Source of the DNA: Lunularia cruciata
Lineage: Eukaryota > Streptophyta > Marchantiopsida > Lunulariales > Lunulariaceae
Direction: 5' to 3'
DNA: 64,000 nt
Assembly (NCBI GenBank): GCA_948567375.1
Contig: OX419757.1
Span: 48,357,665-48,421,664 of the forward strand
Part shown: piece after piece, positions 13,207-24,212 of the stretch
Layout: the number at the start of each line of letters is the position of its first letter
Numbering within the stretch: the stretch's first letter is position 1
Program-made: the position numbers and the translations under genes
The notes under the pieces: generated by a model
What the model was told of the DNA's origin: nothing
The model's database searches: none
The model's input: the letters and a program-made list of their open reading frames with translations, nothing else

Positions 13207-13470
13207 CTAAGAATAGCTAGTCCCAAAATGGGAAGTTAGTGAAGAAAGTAGCCATAGAGCAAGCTTTGAAGGACGAGAAGTCCCAAGATGGGAAGTTTGT
13301 AAGGAAAGCAACCACAGAGCAAGCTTTGGAGGAAGTGAAGTCCCAAGGTGGGAAGTTTGTTAGGAAAGCAACCATAGAGCAAACCTTGAAGGAAGATAAG
13401 TCTCTAGATGGGAAGTTTGTCAATGAAGCAACTATAGAGAAAGCTTTGGAAGAAGATAAGTTATTTTTGC
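13207..13470 (+). repeat. 60 bp minisatellite in the protease-RT linker of element 1
   Basis: Four units of about 60 bp encode a 20-residue repeat of the form KSQxGKFVxKATxEQALEE. Element 2 has the same array in the same place (about 15960-16160), so it predates the split of the two copies. Confidence 0.8.
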
Positions 13471-13479
13471 GGTGTGGAT

Positions 13480-14004
13480 CAAGCCAATTGCATAAGGAAA
13501 TCAGAGGAGAGTCAAGGGCCTCATCAAGCAATGGTTGATCAAATAGTTCAAGAGTTTGCATACGTGTTTTTGGATGATCTACCAAAGGGATTACCCTATG
13601 ATCATAGTATGCACTTCAAGATTGAGCTATTACTAGGGAGTACTCCAAGGAGTAGACCAATTTATCGGCTCTCACCAAAGGAGTTGGAGGAGTTACAAAC
13701 AACACTCACAAAGTTGTTGGAGAAGGATTTCATACGACATAGTACATCTTCTTGGGAAGCACAGGTACTATTTGTTCCAAAAAAGGATGGAAGACTTCAT
13801 TTCTTGTATTGATTACCATGGACTCAATAAACAAAAAATGAAGAATGCATACCCCTTGCCTTGGATTGATGACTTGCTTGATCAATTTAGTGTAGCACAA
13901 TACTTCTCCAAGTTAGATCTTTGTAGCGGCTACTAGCGAATCCCTATTGATAAGGAAGATGTGCAAAAGATTACCTTTTGCACAAGGCATGGACATTTTG
14001 AGTG
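13480..14004 (+). pseudogene. Reverse transcriptase N-terminal remnant (element 1)
   Basis: The frame shows [45 protein letters not shown] and, after a frame break near 13800, [15 protein letters not shown] and HGHFEW. It ends abruptly at 14004, where LTR B sequence begins, so the YxDD catalytic core is missing. Confidence 0.8.
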
Positions 14005-14339
14005 GAAGCTTCTTGGGAAGCTTCCCGGTTAGCTTAGCTTGCACCTTAAGTAACTAGCTTCTAGAAGGAAGCTTCTAGAGGCTTCCAACTAGCTTAGCTT
14101 GCATGCCAAGTAGGCGGCTTCTAGAAGGAAGCTTCTTGAGAAGTTTCCTAGTTAACTTGGCTCGCACTCTAAGAAAGCGGCTTGAGGAAGCTTCTTGAGA
14201 AGCTTCTCAAGGGCCTTGTATGCTACCTATAAATACCAAAGCCAAAGCTCATGCTAGGCATTTGGAGTTTTCTCTCATTCAAGTGTCCCAATGTGAGTTT
14301 CCATTCTCATATTTCTCTCCTCAGATTCGGTCTTTTACA
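14005..14339 (+). repeat. LTR B, truncated 5' LTR of element 2
   Basis: It aligns closely with LTR C from AAGCTTCTTG to GGTCTTTTACA but lacks the TGTAACA start. The junction with RT shares GGA, a possible microhomology. TATAAATA lies at 14228-14235, and repeated GAAGCTTC and TTCTAGAA modules lie upstream. Confidence 0.88.
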
Positions 14340-14340
14340 T

Positions 14341-14352
14341 TGGTATCAGAGC
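14341..14352 (+). other. Primer binding site, tRNA-iMet type (element 2)
   Basis: Perfect TGGTATCAGAGC one base after LTR B. Confidence 0.92.
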
Positions 14353-14610
14353 AGGAATGGGATGGATGGAATTTATGGACCACCAAATCCACTTCCACCA
14401 AACCATTGGGATTTTTGCATCCAAATACTACCCAAGCATCGTTTCACACAGTTCATCACCTTGCACTTTGGACAAGATTTTCTGCATATGATCACCATAT
14501 CTGAGGAACCCTTGGTGCTTCCGGTTGTAACTTATGGAGAACGGTGGACGTGTTATTTCTATGTGTTAATAAATTAGATAGATAGGGAGTGGTGTGATAG
14601 AGGAGCAACC

Positions 14611-15516
14611 ATGTCGGCAATACCTGATGTTATCCTTGCTATGCAACAACAAATCAAGCACCTTACTCGATTGTTGGATGAACAAGATCTTTGACGACAA
14701 GAGCAGGTGGAGAGAGTACCAATTCGAGAAGGAGAAGAGCGGATTAGATTCCCTAAACCCAAGGTATTTGAAGGCAAGAATCTCCTAGGTGTAGTGGAGA
14801 ATTTTGTGTTTGATTATAAATGTTATTTTGAAGCTACCAATCTACAAGATAAGCGAAAATAGATTCTCTTGGCTTCTAGCCAATTGGATGGAGTAGCAAA
14901 GTTATGGTGGAGATTTTGAGTGGATCAAGCTGAACGACAAATGGTTGCACCAATCTTGACATGGGCAGAATTGAAGAGCGCAATAATCAGTTGGTTCCAA
15001 GCTATAAATGCCACACGAGCTGCATGGGATAAGTTGGCAGAGTTGAAACAGATTGGCTCTATAAGAAGTTACATCACGCAGTTCCAAAACACAATCATGC
15101 AAATTCCAAATATTTTGGAAGGTGAAGCTCTGGATTGATTTGTGAGGGGCTTGAAGGCAAGAACCAAATTAGAGGTAACCATGCGAGAGCCACAACACTT
15201 GGAGGAAGCCATGCGGTTGGCCGAACGTTTTGATTCCTTGGTGGCAACAACTTGGTCTCGACCTCGACCCCCACAAAGCCTACCAATACACTACACACAA
15301 GTGGAAGAGCCAATACCAATGGAGGTTGATGCAATTCAACAAAGACCATTGGGCATGGTAGACAGGGAGAAACTACGACAAAATGGTGGTTGTTTTTATT
15401 GTTGCCAGTTGGGGCATCGCATTGCTAAACGTCCACTTAAGAATGGACAACCTCGACAAGTTGCCCTAGTGGAGGTTGTGGAGCGGAATGATCAGGGAAA
15501 CAAGGAATCCCAATAG
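14611..15516 (+). pseudogene. gag of element 2
   Basis: Gag forms the capsid-like particle. One frame from the ATG at 14611 runs to TAG 15514-15516, about 300 residues, interrupted by TGA 14692, TAG 14860, TGA 14917 and TGA 15136. The capsid-like core (LASSQLDGVAKLWW, WAELKSAIISWFQ, IRSYITQFQN) and a zinc knuckle (CFYCCQLGHRIAKR) are visible. The last Cys of the knuckle is Arg, although element 1 keeps a Cys codon there. Several of the stops would be sense codons by a single C-to-T reversal. Confidence 0.85.
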
Positions 15517-15542
15517 GAGATTTTGAGCCGCCTACTGGGAGC

Positions 15543-16160
15543 TTGATTAGTTCCAATGGGATTGAAGGCTTGACCTATGCAAGTCTGCTTCACTTGCAAG
15601 GTATGATATCTAATAGGGGTTGTAGGATTTTGGTTGATTCTGGAAGTTCAGAGAATTGCATGTCTATGCAAGTAGCAAAGGAATTGGGCATTCCTATCAA
15701 GCCAGTGATTGGAAGTAGTTTGATGATGGCGGATGGTAGAAAGGGTTCTGCATTCCGCACCTCGCATCCTGTTACCTTCAAGATTGGGAAGGAGTATTTG
15801 GAGTGTATGAGGTTTGTAGTGGCACCTCTACATTATGATATCATTCTGGATCTACCTTGGCTTGAATGTCATAAGGTTCAATTTGATTGGACCTTATGCC
15901 AAACTCAAGTACAACACCAAGGTAGGAATTTCCGATTAGGTTGTTTGGCACCTCTGAGTAAGACACCTAAGAATAGTCAATCCCAAGATGAGAAGTTTGT
16001 TGAGAAGGTAGCCATAGAGAAAATCTAGAAGGGAGATGAGTCCCAAGATAGGAAGTTTGCCAAGAAGGCAACCATGGAGCAAGCTTGGAAGAGAGATGAA
16101 TCCCTAGAAGGGAAGTTTGTTAAGGAAGCAGCCATAGAGCAAGCTTTGGAGGAAGATAAC
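15543..16160 (+). pseudogene. Aspartic protease and linker repeat of element 2
   Basis: The frame lies at -1 relative to gag and starts shortly after the gag stop. It shows ILVDSGSSENCMS (catalytic Asp present), MADGRKG and HYDIILDLPWL. It is followed by the linker of repeated 20-residue units (SQDEKFVEKVAIEK and relatives), broken by TAG at 16026-16028. The protease matures Gag-Pol; apart from the downstream stop this domain looks intact. Confidence 0.85.
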
Positions 16161-17561
16161 TTTGTATTCGCGGTGTGGATCAAGCCGATTGCACAAGAAC
16201 AATCTAAGGAGGGCCAAGTGCCGCATCAAGCAATGGTTGATGAGATAGTTCAAGAGTTTGCAGATGTGTTTCCGGATGATTTGCCAAAGGGATTACCCTC
16301 TGATCGAGGTATGCCCTTCAAGATCAAGTTATTGCTAGGGAGTACTCCAGTGAGTAGACCAATCTATCGGCTCTCACCAAAGGAGTTGGAGGAGTTGCGA
16401 ACAACACTTACAGAGTTGTTGGAGAATGATTTCATACGACATAGTACCTCTCCTTGGGGAGCATCGGTACTATTTGTTCCAAAGAAGGATGGAGGACTTT
16501 GTTTCTGTATTGATTACCGTGGGCTCCATAAGCAAACCGTGAAGAATGCATATCCCTTGCCTCGGATCTATGACTTACTTGATCAACTAAGTGGAGCACG
16601 TTACTTTTCCAAGTTGGATCTTCGTAGCGGCTATTGGCAAATTCCGATTGATAGAGAGGATGTGCAAAAGACTACCTTTTGCACAAGGTATGGACATTTT
16701 GAGTGGAGAGTTCTACCTTTCGGACCCACTAATGCTCCAGTAGTCTTCATGGATCAGATGCATTGGGTGTTGGATGGACTATTGGATCGGTCAGTGGTGG
16801 TGTTCTTGGATGATATCTTAATCTATAGCAAGACAGAGGCAAAACACGTGAATCATGTGCGAGAAGTCCTAAGATGACTACGACAATGGAAATTTTACTG
16901 CAAGAAGTCAAAGTGTGCTTTTTGGCAGAAGGAGGTTACCTTCTTGGGTCATAAGATCTCATCAGAGGGGACCAAGATGGAGGAAGAGAAGATCAAGGCC
17001 ATTACTGATTGGCCTACCCCAAAGGATGCTACAGAAGTACAAGCATTCAATGGATTGGCCAGTTTTTACCGGCGGTTCATCCACTATTATGCTCATGTGG
17101 CTGCACCATTGACTGACCTCTTGGGAAAGAACTCAAGCTTCCAGTGGAACACCAAACATGAAGAAGCATTCCAGAAGTTGAAACATATGGTGTCTTCAAG
17201 ACACATTCTTCAACCATACGATCCTCAACTACCTTGTGTGGTTGATTTTGATGCTTCTAACTTTGCAATTGGAGTTGTGTTGCAACAAGAATTTCCAGAT
17301 GGACTACATCCCGTTGCCTTTGTGTCTCGCCGAATAAATACAGCTGAAAGAAATTACTCTGCTCGAGATCAGGAACAACTTGCAATGGTATATGCTACCA
17401 AGGTATGGAGGCATTATCTCTTGGGGAAACAAGTGATCATGCAAATTGATCACAAACCATTGTTGCAGACCTTACACCTGGAACACATGAAGAGTCGACA
17501 TCATCAATGGGAAGAGCAACTTCAATTGTTCGACATCAAACTTGAGTACAAACCAGGTTGA
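16161..17561 (+). pseudogene. Reverse transcriptase and RNase H of element 2
   Basis: RT motifs in order: [83 protein letters not shown], the catalytic [11 protein letters not shown], then FLGHKISSEG. A TGA at 16875-16877 interrupts the thumb. The RNase H segment follows (VVDFDASNFAIGVVLQQ, VSRRINTAERNYSARDQEQLAMVYA, QIDHKPLLQTL) and is closed by TGA at 17559-17561. The key Asp pairs are present, so the protein was probably recently functional apart from the stops. Confidence 0.9.
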
Positions 17562-18799
17562 TTCCATGTCATCCTTGATGCTCTATCACGAGGACCTGAT
17601 TTGAAGTCCCTTCCTCTCATCACGGCAGCAATTACGACGGTGTCAATTGATCCCAAGATCCATAACGAGTTTTAGTTAGCTCTACAACAAGATCCCTTCT
17701 TCCAAATGGTACATGGTCGTCTAACAACAGGTGACAAGGAGTACAACACTTTCTCCTTCAAGGAAGGCCTTCTATTCCATGCAAACCGGATCTATGTTCC
17801 AGCCAAAGATGATCTTTGACTTGTGCGCCTTCAAGAAGCCCATGATTTACCCATTGCTGGTCACATGGGTGTGGATAAGACCTTGGGTACCCTCCAACGT
17901 CAATGGTGGTGGCCCAACATGACACAAGATGTTCAAGAATTTGTCAGATCGTGTAAGAGCTACCAACGTAACAAGGCCAGTAACCAAAAGTCGAGTGGAC
18001 TCCTTCAACCACTCACCATTCCATCCACTCATTGGGAGCATGTGAGCTTGGATCTCATCACTCCTTGCCAAAGACAAAACAAAGACACACCACAATCGTG
18101 GTGTTTGTGGATAAGCTTAGTAAGCAAATCCACTTGGCACCAACCTATGATACCGTGGATGCTCCAACCTCAGTGCAAATCTACTTCGACAATGTCTTCA
18201 AGCACCATGGGATGCCACGTGTACTCATCTCTGACCGTGATCCTTGATTTACCGGGAAGTTTTGGCAAGCACTCTTCCAGATACTTGGCACCAAGCTTGC
18301 TTTGTCCACGGCCTATCATCCTCAAATTGATGGACAAACCGAACGTGCAAATTGTACATTAGAGGATATGTTGTGGGCCTTTGTCAATGTACACCATACC
18401 AATTGGAATGAATGTCTTGCAGTTGCAGAATTTGCCTACAACAATTCCAAATAGGCAAGCACCGGATTTTCTCCCTTCTTTCTCAATTTTGGCCAAGATC
18501 CGCTTGTTCCAAATTCTCTTCTTGCTCCCCCTCCATCTCAGGTTCCTCATACTTCCACATTCTTGACCACTATATCCCAATCGCTCCAACAAGCCAAGTC
18601 TCACCTCCTTGTTGCTCAGAATCGCCAAAAACAATATGTGGACCACCATCGTCGTGATCTCACCTTTGAAGTTGGTGATAAAGTCATGTTATCCTCTAGT
18701 AACCTCCCTCTCCTACTTGATACCCAAGTTCGTAAACTTGCCCCTAATTGGATAGGATCCTTTGATATCACCCAAATTGTCTCTCTTGTTGCTTATTGA
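17562..18799 (+). pseudogene. Integrase of element 2
   Basis: The zinc-binding segment reads HDLPIAGHMG and later CKSYQ; the final Cys is Tyr. Catalytic residues are visible as SLDLIT, LISDRD and QTERAN (D, D, E). Stops fall near 17673, 17817, 18246 and 18453, and a small frameshift lies near 18065. The C-terminal part (DLTFEVGDKVMLSS, KLAPNWIGSFDI) ends at a TGA near 18797. Confidence 0.85.
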
Positions 18800-18805
18800 C
18801 TTGCC

Positions 18806-19141
18806 TTACCTTGTCACATGCATATCCATCATGTCTTTCATGTTTCCAAGTTGAAAGCTTTTGTTCCTAACCCCTCTTCCTTTTCCTCTCGAGTCCAACC
18901 TCCCCCTCTTCCTGTCCCTATCAATGATCATGAGGAGTACAAAGTTGATCGTATCCTTGCACGTTGCCATATCCAACGAGGCCGTTGCCAACATACGGAG
19001 TACAAGGTCCTTTGGAAAGGGTATCCCCTTCATGATGCCACTTGGGAGCCTCTTTCTCACCCCCAGAATGCACAGACGGCCATCCAAGAATTTGAAGTTT
19101 CACTAGCGACGAGGACGTCACCAACTAGCGGCAGGGGAATA
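18806..19141 (+). pseudogene. Chromodomain and polypurine tract of element 2
   Basis: After the integrase stop the frame continues with HHVFHVSKLKAFVPN and then a chromodomain (EEYKVDRILARCHIQRGR, EYKVLWKGYPLHDATWEP). Such domains steer chromovirus integration to marked chromatin. The polypurine tract GGCAGGGGAATA (19130-19141) directly precedes LTR C. Confidence 0.85.
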
Positions 19142-19553
19142 TGTAACAATATAGAGTTTTGCGACAAAGTTAGTTAGGCTTACAAAGTAGCACATAAGAC
19201 AAAGTAGCCTAGAATATTTTGGAAGTATCTAGGAAGCTTCTTGAGAAGCTTCCCGGTTAGCTTAGCTTGCACCTTAAGTAACTAGCTTCTAGAAGCTTCC
19301 AACTAGCTTAGCTTGCACGCCAAGTAGGCGGCTTCTAGAAGGAAGCTTCTTGAGAAGTTTCCTAGTTAACTTGGCTTGCACTCTAAGAAAGCGGCTTGAG
19401 GAAGCTTCTTGAGAAGCTTCTCAAGGGCCTTGTATGCTACCTATAAATACCAAAGCCAAAGCTCATGCTAGGCATTCGGATTTTTCCCTCATTCAAGTGT
19501 CCTAATGTGAGTTTCCATTCTCCTATTTCTCTCCTTGGATTCGGTCTTTTACA
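19142..19553 (+). repeat. LTR C, 3' LTR of element 2
   Basis: Full LTR from TGTAACAATATAGAG to CTTTTACA. It contains a perfect three-unit TTCnnGAAnnTTC at 19287-19299, further modules at 19333-19349 and 19401-19420, and TATAAATA at 19442-19449. It lacks about 15 bp present in LTR B near 19295. Confidence 0.9.
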
Positions 19554-20122
19554 ATATCCCAATCCCTCCAACAAGCCAAATCACACCTCCTTGGTGCCCA
19601 AAATCATCAAAAAAATATGCATACTACCATCATTATGATCTCACTTTTCTAGTTGATGATAAAGTCATGCTCTTGTCTAGTAACCTACCCTTCCTATTTG
19701 ATACCTAAGTCTATAAACTTGCTCCTAATTGGATAGGACCCTTTGAGATCACACACCTTATTTCTCTTGTTGTTTATTGACTTGCATTGCCTTGTCATAA
19801 GGGCATCTACCTTGTCTTTCATATTTCCAAGTTGAAACCTTTTATCCCTAATCCATCTTCTTTTCCCTCTTGTGTCCAACCTCCTCGTCCTCCCATCCCT
19901 ATCAATGATCATGAAGAATATGAAATGGATCGTATCCTTCCATGTCGCCACATTCAACATAGCCACCAACAACATATGGAGTACAAGGTCCTTTAGAAAG
20001 GGTATCCCTTTCATGATGCTACATAGGAACCTTTTTCTCATCTCCAAAATGCACAAACGGCTATCCAAGAGTGTGAAGCTTCAATGGCAATGAGGACATC
20101 ACCAACTAGCGGTGGGGGTATA
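19554..20122 (+). pseudogene. Integrase C-terminus and chromodomain remnant of element 1
   Basis: This stretch aligns with 18575-19141 of element 2, from the SQSLQQAK region through HVFHISKLK and a chromodomain (EEYEMDRILPCRHIQ, EYKVL) to a purine-rich tract (about 20110-20122). It carries several stops. It is the right-hand flank of the element 2 insertion. Confidence 0.85.
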
Positions 20123-20534
20123 TGTAACAATATGGAGTTTAGCAACAAAGTTAGTTAGGGCTAATGAAGTAGTGAATAGGCCACATTAGCCTAGAATATT
20201 CTAGAAGTATCTAAGAAGCTTCTTGTGAAGCTTATCGGCTAGCCTAGCTTGCATCCCAAGTAAGTAGCTCTTAGAAGCTTCTAATTAGCTTAGCTTGCAA
20301 GCCAAGTAGGTGACTTCTAAAAGGAAGCTTCTTGAAAAACTTCTTGATTAACTTGGCTTGCACTCCAAGAAAGTGGCTCAAGGAAGCTTCTTGAGAAGCT
20401 TCTCAAGAGCCTTGTATGCTCTCTATAAATATCAGAACCATAGCTCATGCTAGGCATTTGGAGTATACCCACATTCAAGTGTCCCTTGTGATCTTCCATT
20501 CTCTTATTTCTCTCCTCAACCTTGGTCTTTTACA
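20123..20534 (+). repeat. LTR D, 3' LTR of element 1
   Basis: Runs from TGTAACAATATGGAG to CTTTTACA. TATAAATA lies at 20424-20431 with GAAGCTTC modules upstream (near 20289-20300 and 20383-20403). The right flank TATTG may be the decayed partner of CGTTG left of LTR A. Confidence 0.88.
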
Positions 20535-20879
20535 TATTGTTACAATTGTGGCTAAGTTGAGGAAAATAGCCATCAATTGTTGTGCTCATCTTCTTAGATG
20601 CCCTTGGCCTCTATATAGGTTACCTTTGAACAACATGGAGAGATGAATTGAAGAGTAAGATGCTAAAATCACATTTAAAAACAAAGATTGCTAGTAAATG
20701 TTCCTTGCATCCTTATTGCCTCAATGGAGAAGAGTAAAAGTGAGAGAGGAAGATGACAAGTGTGCAAAGGTAGAGGAAGACAAATGCATAACTGATTGTT
20801 GTAAATGAAGTCCTAGAAGGCAATCAAATATTCCCTAGAAGTAGATCACATTAGGGCCTTACAACTTTATGAGTTTATG

Positions 20880-22120
20880 GGCCTTATCAATTATCAGCTC
20901 ATGAGTTGGAGGAATGTAAGGCTCAAATTGAGAAGTTGATAAAGAAATTTTTATTCAACCCAAGTATCACAATACGGGCTCTTATCTTGTTTGTGAAGAA
21001 AAAGGATGGTATAATGCATATATGCATTAACTACCAAAGCTTAAATCAACAAATGGTGAAGAATAAATACTCCTTACCTTGCATGGATGATCTTTTTGAT
21101 CGACTCAATGGAGAAAAACACTTCACCAAACTTGATCTATGGAGCAATTACAACCAAATCAAAATTGAAAACTAAAATGTACACAAAATTTCCTTTCAAA
21201 CAAGGTATGGTCACTTTGAGTACCTGGTGATGCCATTTGATCTCACCAATGTACCAACCACTTTTATGAGTTTGATGAATGATATATTTTGTCCACACTT
21301 GGATAAACCTGTTCTCATCTTCTTGGATGAAATATTAGTTTACAATAGGATAGTGAAAGAGCAAAAGTAACATCTATGGGAAGTCCTCTAGATTCTATGA
21401 TAGAATCAATTGTATGCCAGAATCTCAAAGGTGAGTTTGGCAAGTTTGGATTGAACTACTTGGGGCATAGAGTAAGTGAAAAAGATATCTAAATATTAAA
21501 GAATAAAATAGAGGTCATTCAAGAATAAGTGCTCTAGAACATCAAACTCAACTCAAAAGTTGGGATTTACAAGGTTCTATCTTTGATTTGTCAAGGATTT
21601 CTACAAGGTCACACAACCTTTAATGATACTACTTAGCAAGGAGAAGAAGTAGATATGGAGAACCACACAAGAATTGGCCTTTCAAGAATTGAAAGATGCA
21701 TTACTACATGTACCAATCTTGAAATAGTATGACCCTAATGTCCAATCAAGTTGGCTATAGATGCATCAAGTATTACAATAGGAGCAATCCTACAACAAGA
21801 ATGGCATGATGGTTGGCACTTAATTGCATATTTCTCTCAAAGGTTATTACCAGCCAAATGCAACTATCACACCACCAAATGAGAAGAGTTGGCCATTGTC
21901 CTTGCAACCAAGCATTGGAAGCACTATCTTTGCAAGAAGGCATTTGTAGTAGAGATAGACCACAAACCTCTGGTCTACCTCAAGACCTAGAAAGATCTTT
22001 CTTGTTGATAGATTTGGTGGGTAGAGTGGAGACAACGGTTCAACTTGAAGATCACTTACATAGAAGGCAAGAAATAACTTCTAGATGCATTCACCTAAAT
22101 TCCTATGGCAAATAATCTGG
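20880..22120 (+). pseudogene. RT and RNase H of element 4
   Basis: Visible RT pieces: YQLSAHELEECKAQIEKL, LFVKKKDGIMHICINYQSLN, FTKLDLWSNYNQIKIEN then a stop, [16 protein letters not shown], and [11 protein letters not shown], where the second catalytic Asp is Glu. The RNase H part reads AIDASSITIGAILQQ, YHTTK*EELAIVLATKHWKHYL and EIDHKPLVYL. Many stops and indels break it; no product is possible. Confidence 0.82.
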
Positions 22121-22139
22121 TGCTAGAGTTCAAGATGAA

Positions 22140-23605
22140 TCCAAAATTTTGCCCAAGGATTCATGTTGCTACAAGAAACTGACCCTCAAATTGTAGTTGC
22201 TCAATCATCCAAAGGTGTCACCAAGACCCAAGGACTCACGTTTTATGATGGTGAGTTATGGATACCAGATGCAATAAATATAAAAACACCATCCTAGCAA
22301 AATGTCATGAATCCGCCATTGCAAATCATGTAGGAGTGGAGAATACCTTAGATGCAATCAAATGCTATTATTATTGGCCCAAGATGAGCAACAATGTGAT
22401 AGAGTACATTCAAAGCTACTTACTCTATCAACAAAATAAAGCTTGATTAGAAGCTTTATTTTGGCAAAACTCCGTCAACACTTCTCTACTCTTATAGAAT
22501 GTTGGGAATAGATAAGCATGGATCTAGTTTTTGAATTACCCAAGACCACCTCCGGATTTAACTCCATCTTAGTCTTTGTTGATTGACTCAAAAAAATGAT
22601 GATTCATGTGTGTCTAACCACCAAGGACATGATTGCCCTACAATTAGCTCAATTGTGCTTAGATGTAATATTTTCTCACAATGGCTTCTCTTGAGTGCTC
22701 ATCACCAATAAAGGCACTCAATTCACTAGTTTGTTATGGAGAACACTCTTTGGTATCTTCAAAACCAAATTTGCCATGTCCACAACTTACCATCCATAGA
22801 ATGACAGACAAACAGAGTGGGCTAATTGCACTATTGAGGAAATGCCACAAAGCTTCACCTTAGATGAGCAAGAAAGGTCAAACCCCTTACTTTGATTGGT
22901 GAAGTTTACCTATAACAATTCAATGAATGCATCCATAAAGGTCACACTATTCTTCCTCATTTATGAAGACCACACATTGACAACTTTGAGCTTGATGAAG
23001 ATCCACTTGGTGGCTACAAAGGTTGATAGTTTCAACACTTTTGTTTCTAGAATCCAATAGGGTATGGAGAATGCTAAGCATAGATTGATATCCAAAATCA
23101 TCCAAAATTAACAAAAATAGTATGAAAATGTACATTTCCAGAACATGGAGTTCAATGTTGGGGATTAAGTCTGGTTGTCCACAACCAACCAACCTCATGT
23201 TAGTTTGCACTTGGAACTTAGACCTTGTTTTATTGGGCCTTTTCTCATCTTTCATTGAATTGGGACAATGGCTTATCACCTCAAGTTGCTACCATACATG
23301 AAGATCCATCTAGTGTTCCATGTTTCTTTGATTACATAGATATGTAACTGACCACCCCTCTTTCCTTCCATATAAGAAGTTAGACTTTGTCCCAACACTC
23401 ATTGAGGGCACTGAGGAATATGAAGTTGAATGCATTCTCCAAAAATGCATATGTGGTACCCACCATTTGCATATGAAATATCTTGTAGATTGGAAAATGT
23501 ACACATTGTATGAGACAACATGGGAGCCAAAAGCCAACATGATCCATGCACCGGTGTTAGTGTTATCTTTTGAGCAATAGCTTTGCAACAAGGACGTTGC
23601 ATCTT
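22140..23605 (+). pseudogene. Integrase and chromodomain of element 4
   Basis: The zinc-binding part is seen as CHESAIANHVGVENTLDAI and YYYWPKMSNNV. Catalytic segments are SMDLVFELPKT, VLITNKGTQF (Asp changed to Asn) and RQTEWANC. The C-terminal region (VFHVSLIT) leads into a chromodomain near 23404-23530 (EEYEVECILQKC, MKYLVDWKMYTLYETTWEPK). Numerous stops and frameshifts are present. Confidence 0.8.
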
Positions 23606-23617
23606 AAAAGGAAGGAG
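23606..23617 (+). other. Polypurine tract of element 4
   Basis: AAAAGGAAGGAG, followed by TTT and the LTR start. Such tracts prime plus-strand DNA synthesis. Confidence 0.75.
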
Positions 23618-23620
23618 TTT

Positions 23621-24212
23621 TGTAATACAAGTAGTTAGACATATTATCTAAAGATAGAAATTGGCTTGGCAACATTTGGAAGGATGTTATATATGATGGA
23701 CTAAATAAATTAGATAGAGGTGTCACCAAAGGAGTATTTCCACTAATAAATTAGGACCCAAAAACACCTTGAAAACTTTAGAGCTAATTTTGGAGGCCTA
23801 AACAGATAAATTAGACCTCAAAATAGAAAACTTCTTCCCTCATGGACCAAAAAGCTAGTCTTCTTCTCCCACTATTTGTCTCATCAAGAGCTTTCTAACA
23901 ATACCCCACCCATGCAATTTTGAGCTTCTTATAGGAAGATTCCCTAAAGATTCCTTCTAGTCAAACTTGTTTAAACAACCAAATAGGACAAGGATGACAT
24001 GTCACCTATCTAGGAAACTAATCTAAGGGTGGAGGTCACCAACATATCACCAATCTATGTATTTACTCCAAAGATATAGCTTCCTTTGATGGGATCCTCT
24101 TTGCTATATAATAAAGAGAGGGTGCTCCTTTGGGGCACTAGAGAATTGAGTGTGAAGTGTGTTTTTTCTTATGTGTTTCTCTTGGGGGTTCTTGTGCCCT
24201 TGAAATATTACA
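23621..24212 (+). repeat. 3' LTR of element 4 (family H)
   Basis: Starts TGTAATACAAGTAG, ends TGAAATATTACA, 592 bp. A TATA-like GCTATATAATAAAG lies near 24102-24116. Related copies occur at about 29913-30510, at 30831-31573 and, reversed, at 37288-38151. Confidence 0.85.

Larger units (their letters stand above)
14005..19553 (+). mobile_element. Element 2: younger chromodomain Ty3 element nested in element 1
   Basis: The element has a 5'-truncated LTR B (14005-14339), primer site, gag, protease-RT-RNase H-integrase-chromodomain, purine tract and full LTR C (19142-19553). Its right end abuts element 1 sequence at 19554. The left end lost about the first 95 bp of the LTR. No target duplication survives. 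Coding order and chromodomain mark it as a chromovirus-type Ty3 element. At least eight stops plus one frameshift make it non-autonomous. Confidence 0.85.
11164..20534 (+). mobile_element. Element 1: old chromodomain Ty3 retrotransposon with nested element 2
   Basis: The outer LTRs are 11164-11588 and 20123-20534, both opening TGTAACAATATGGAGTTTAG. The flanks are CGTTG on the left and TATTG on the right, which fits one 5 bp target duplication whose CpG decayed on both strands. The left internal part has primer site, gag, protease and RT up to the HFEW motif at about 14004. The right part resumes at 19554 in the integrase C-terminal region and runs through the chromodomain. The stretch between (RT palm, RNase H, most of integrase) is missing, replaced by element 2 plus a deletion at its left edge. 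Confidence 0.8.
20540..24212 (+). mobile_element. Element 4: 5'-truncated chromodomain Ty3 element with a different LTR
   Basis: The element keeps a decayed pol (about 20880-23590), purine tract and 3' LTR (23621-24212). No 5' LTR, primer site or gag is recognisable to the left; LTR D of element 1 abuts it. Its LTR family (TGTAATACAAG...) also supplies the solo LTRs at about 29913, 30831 and 37288. Confidence 0.75.
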
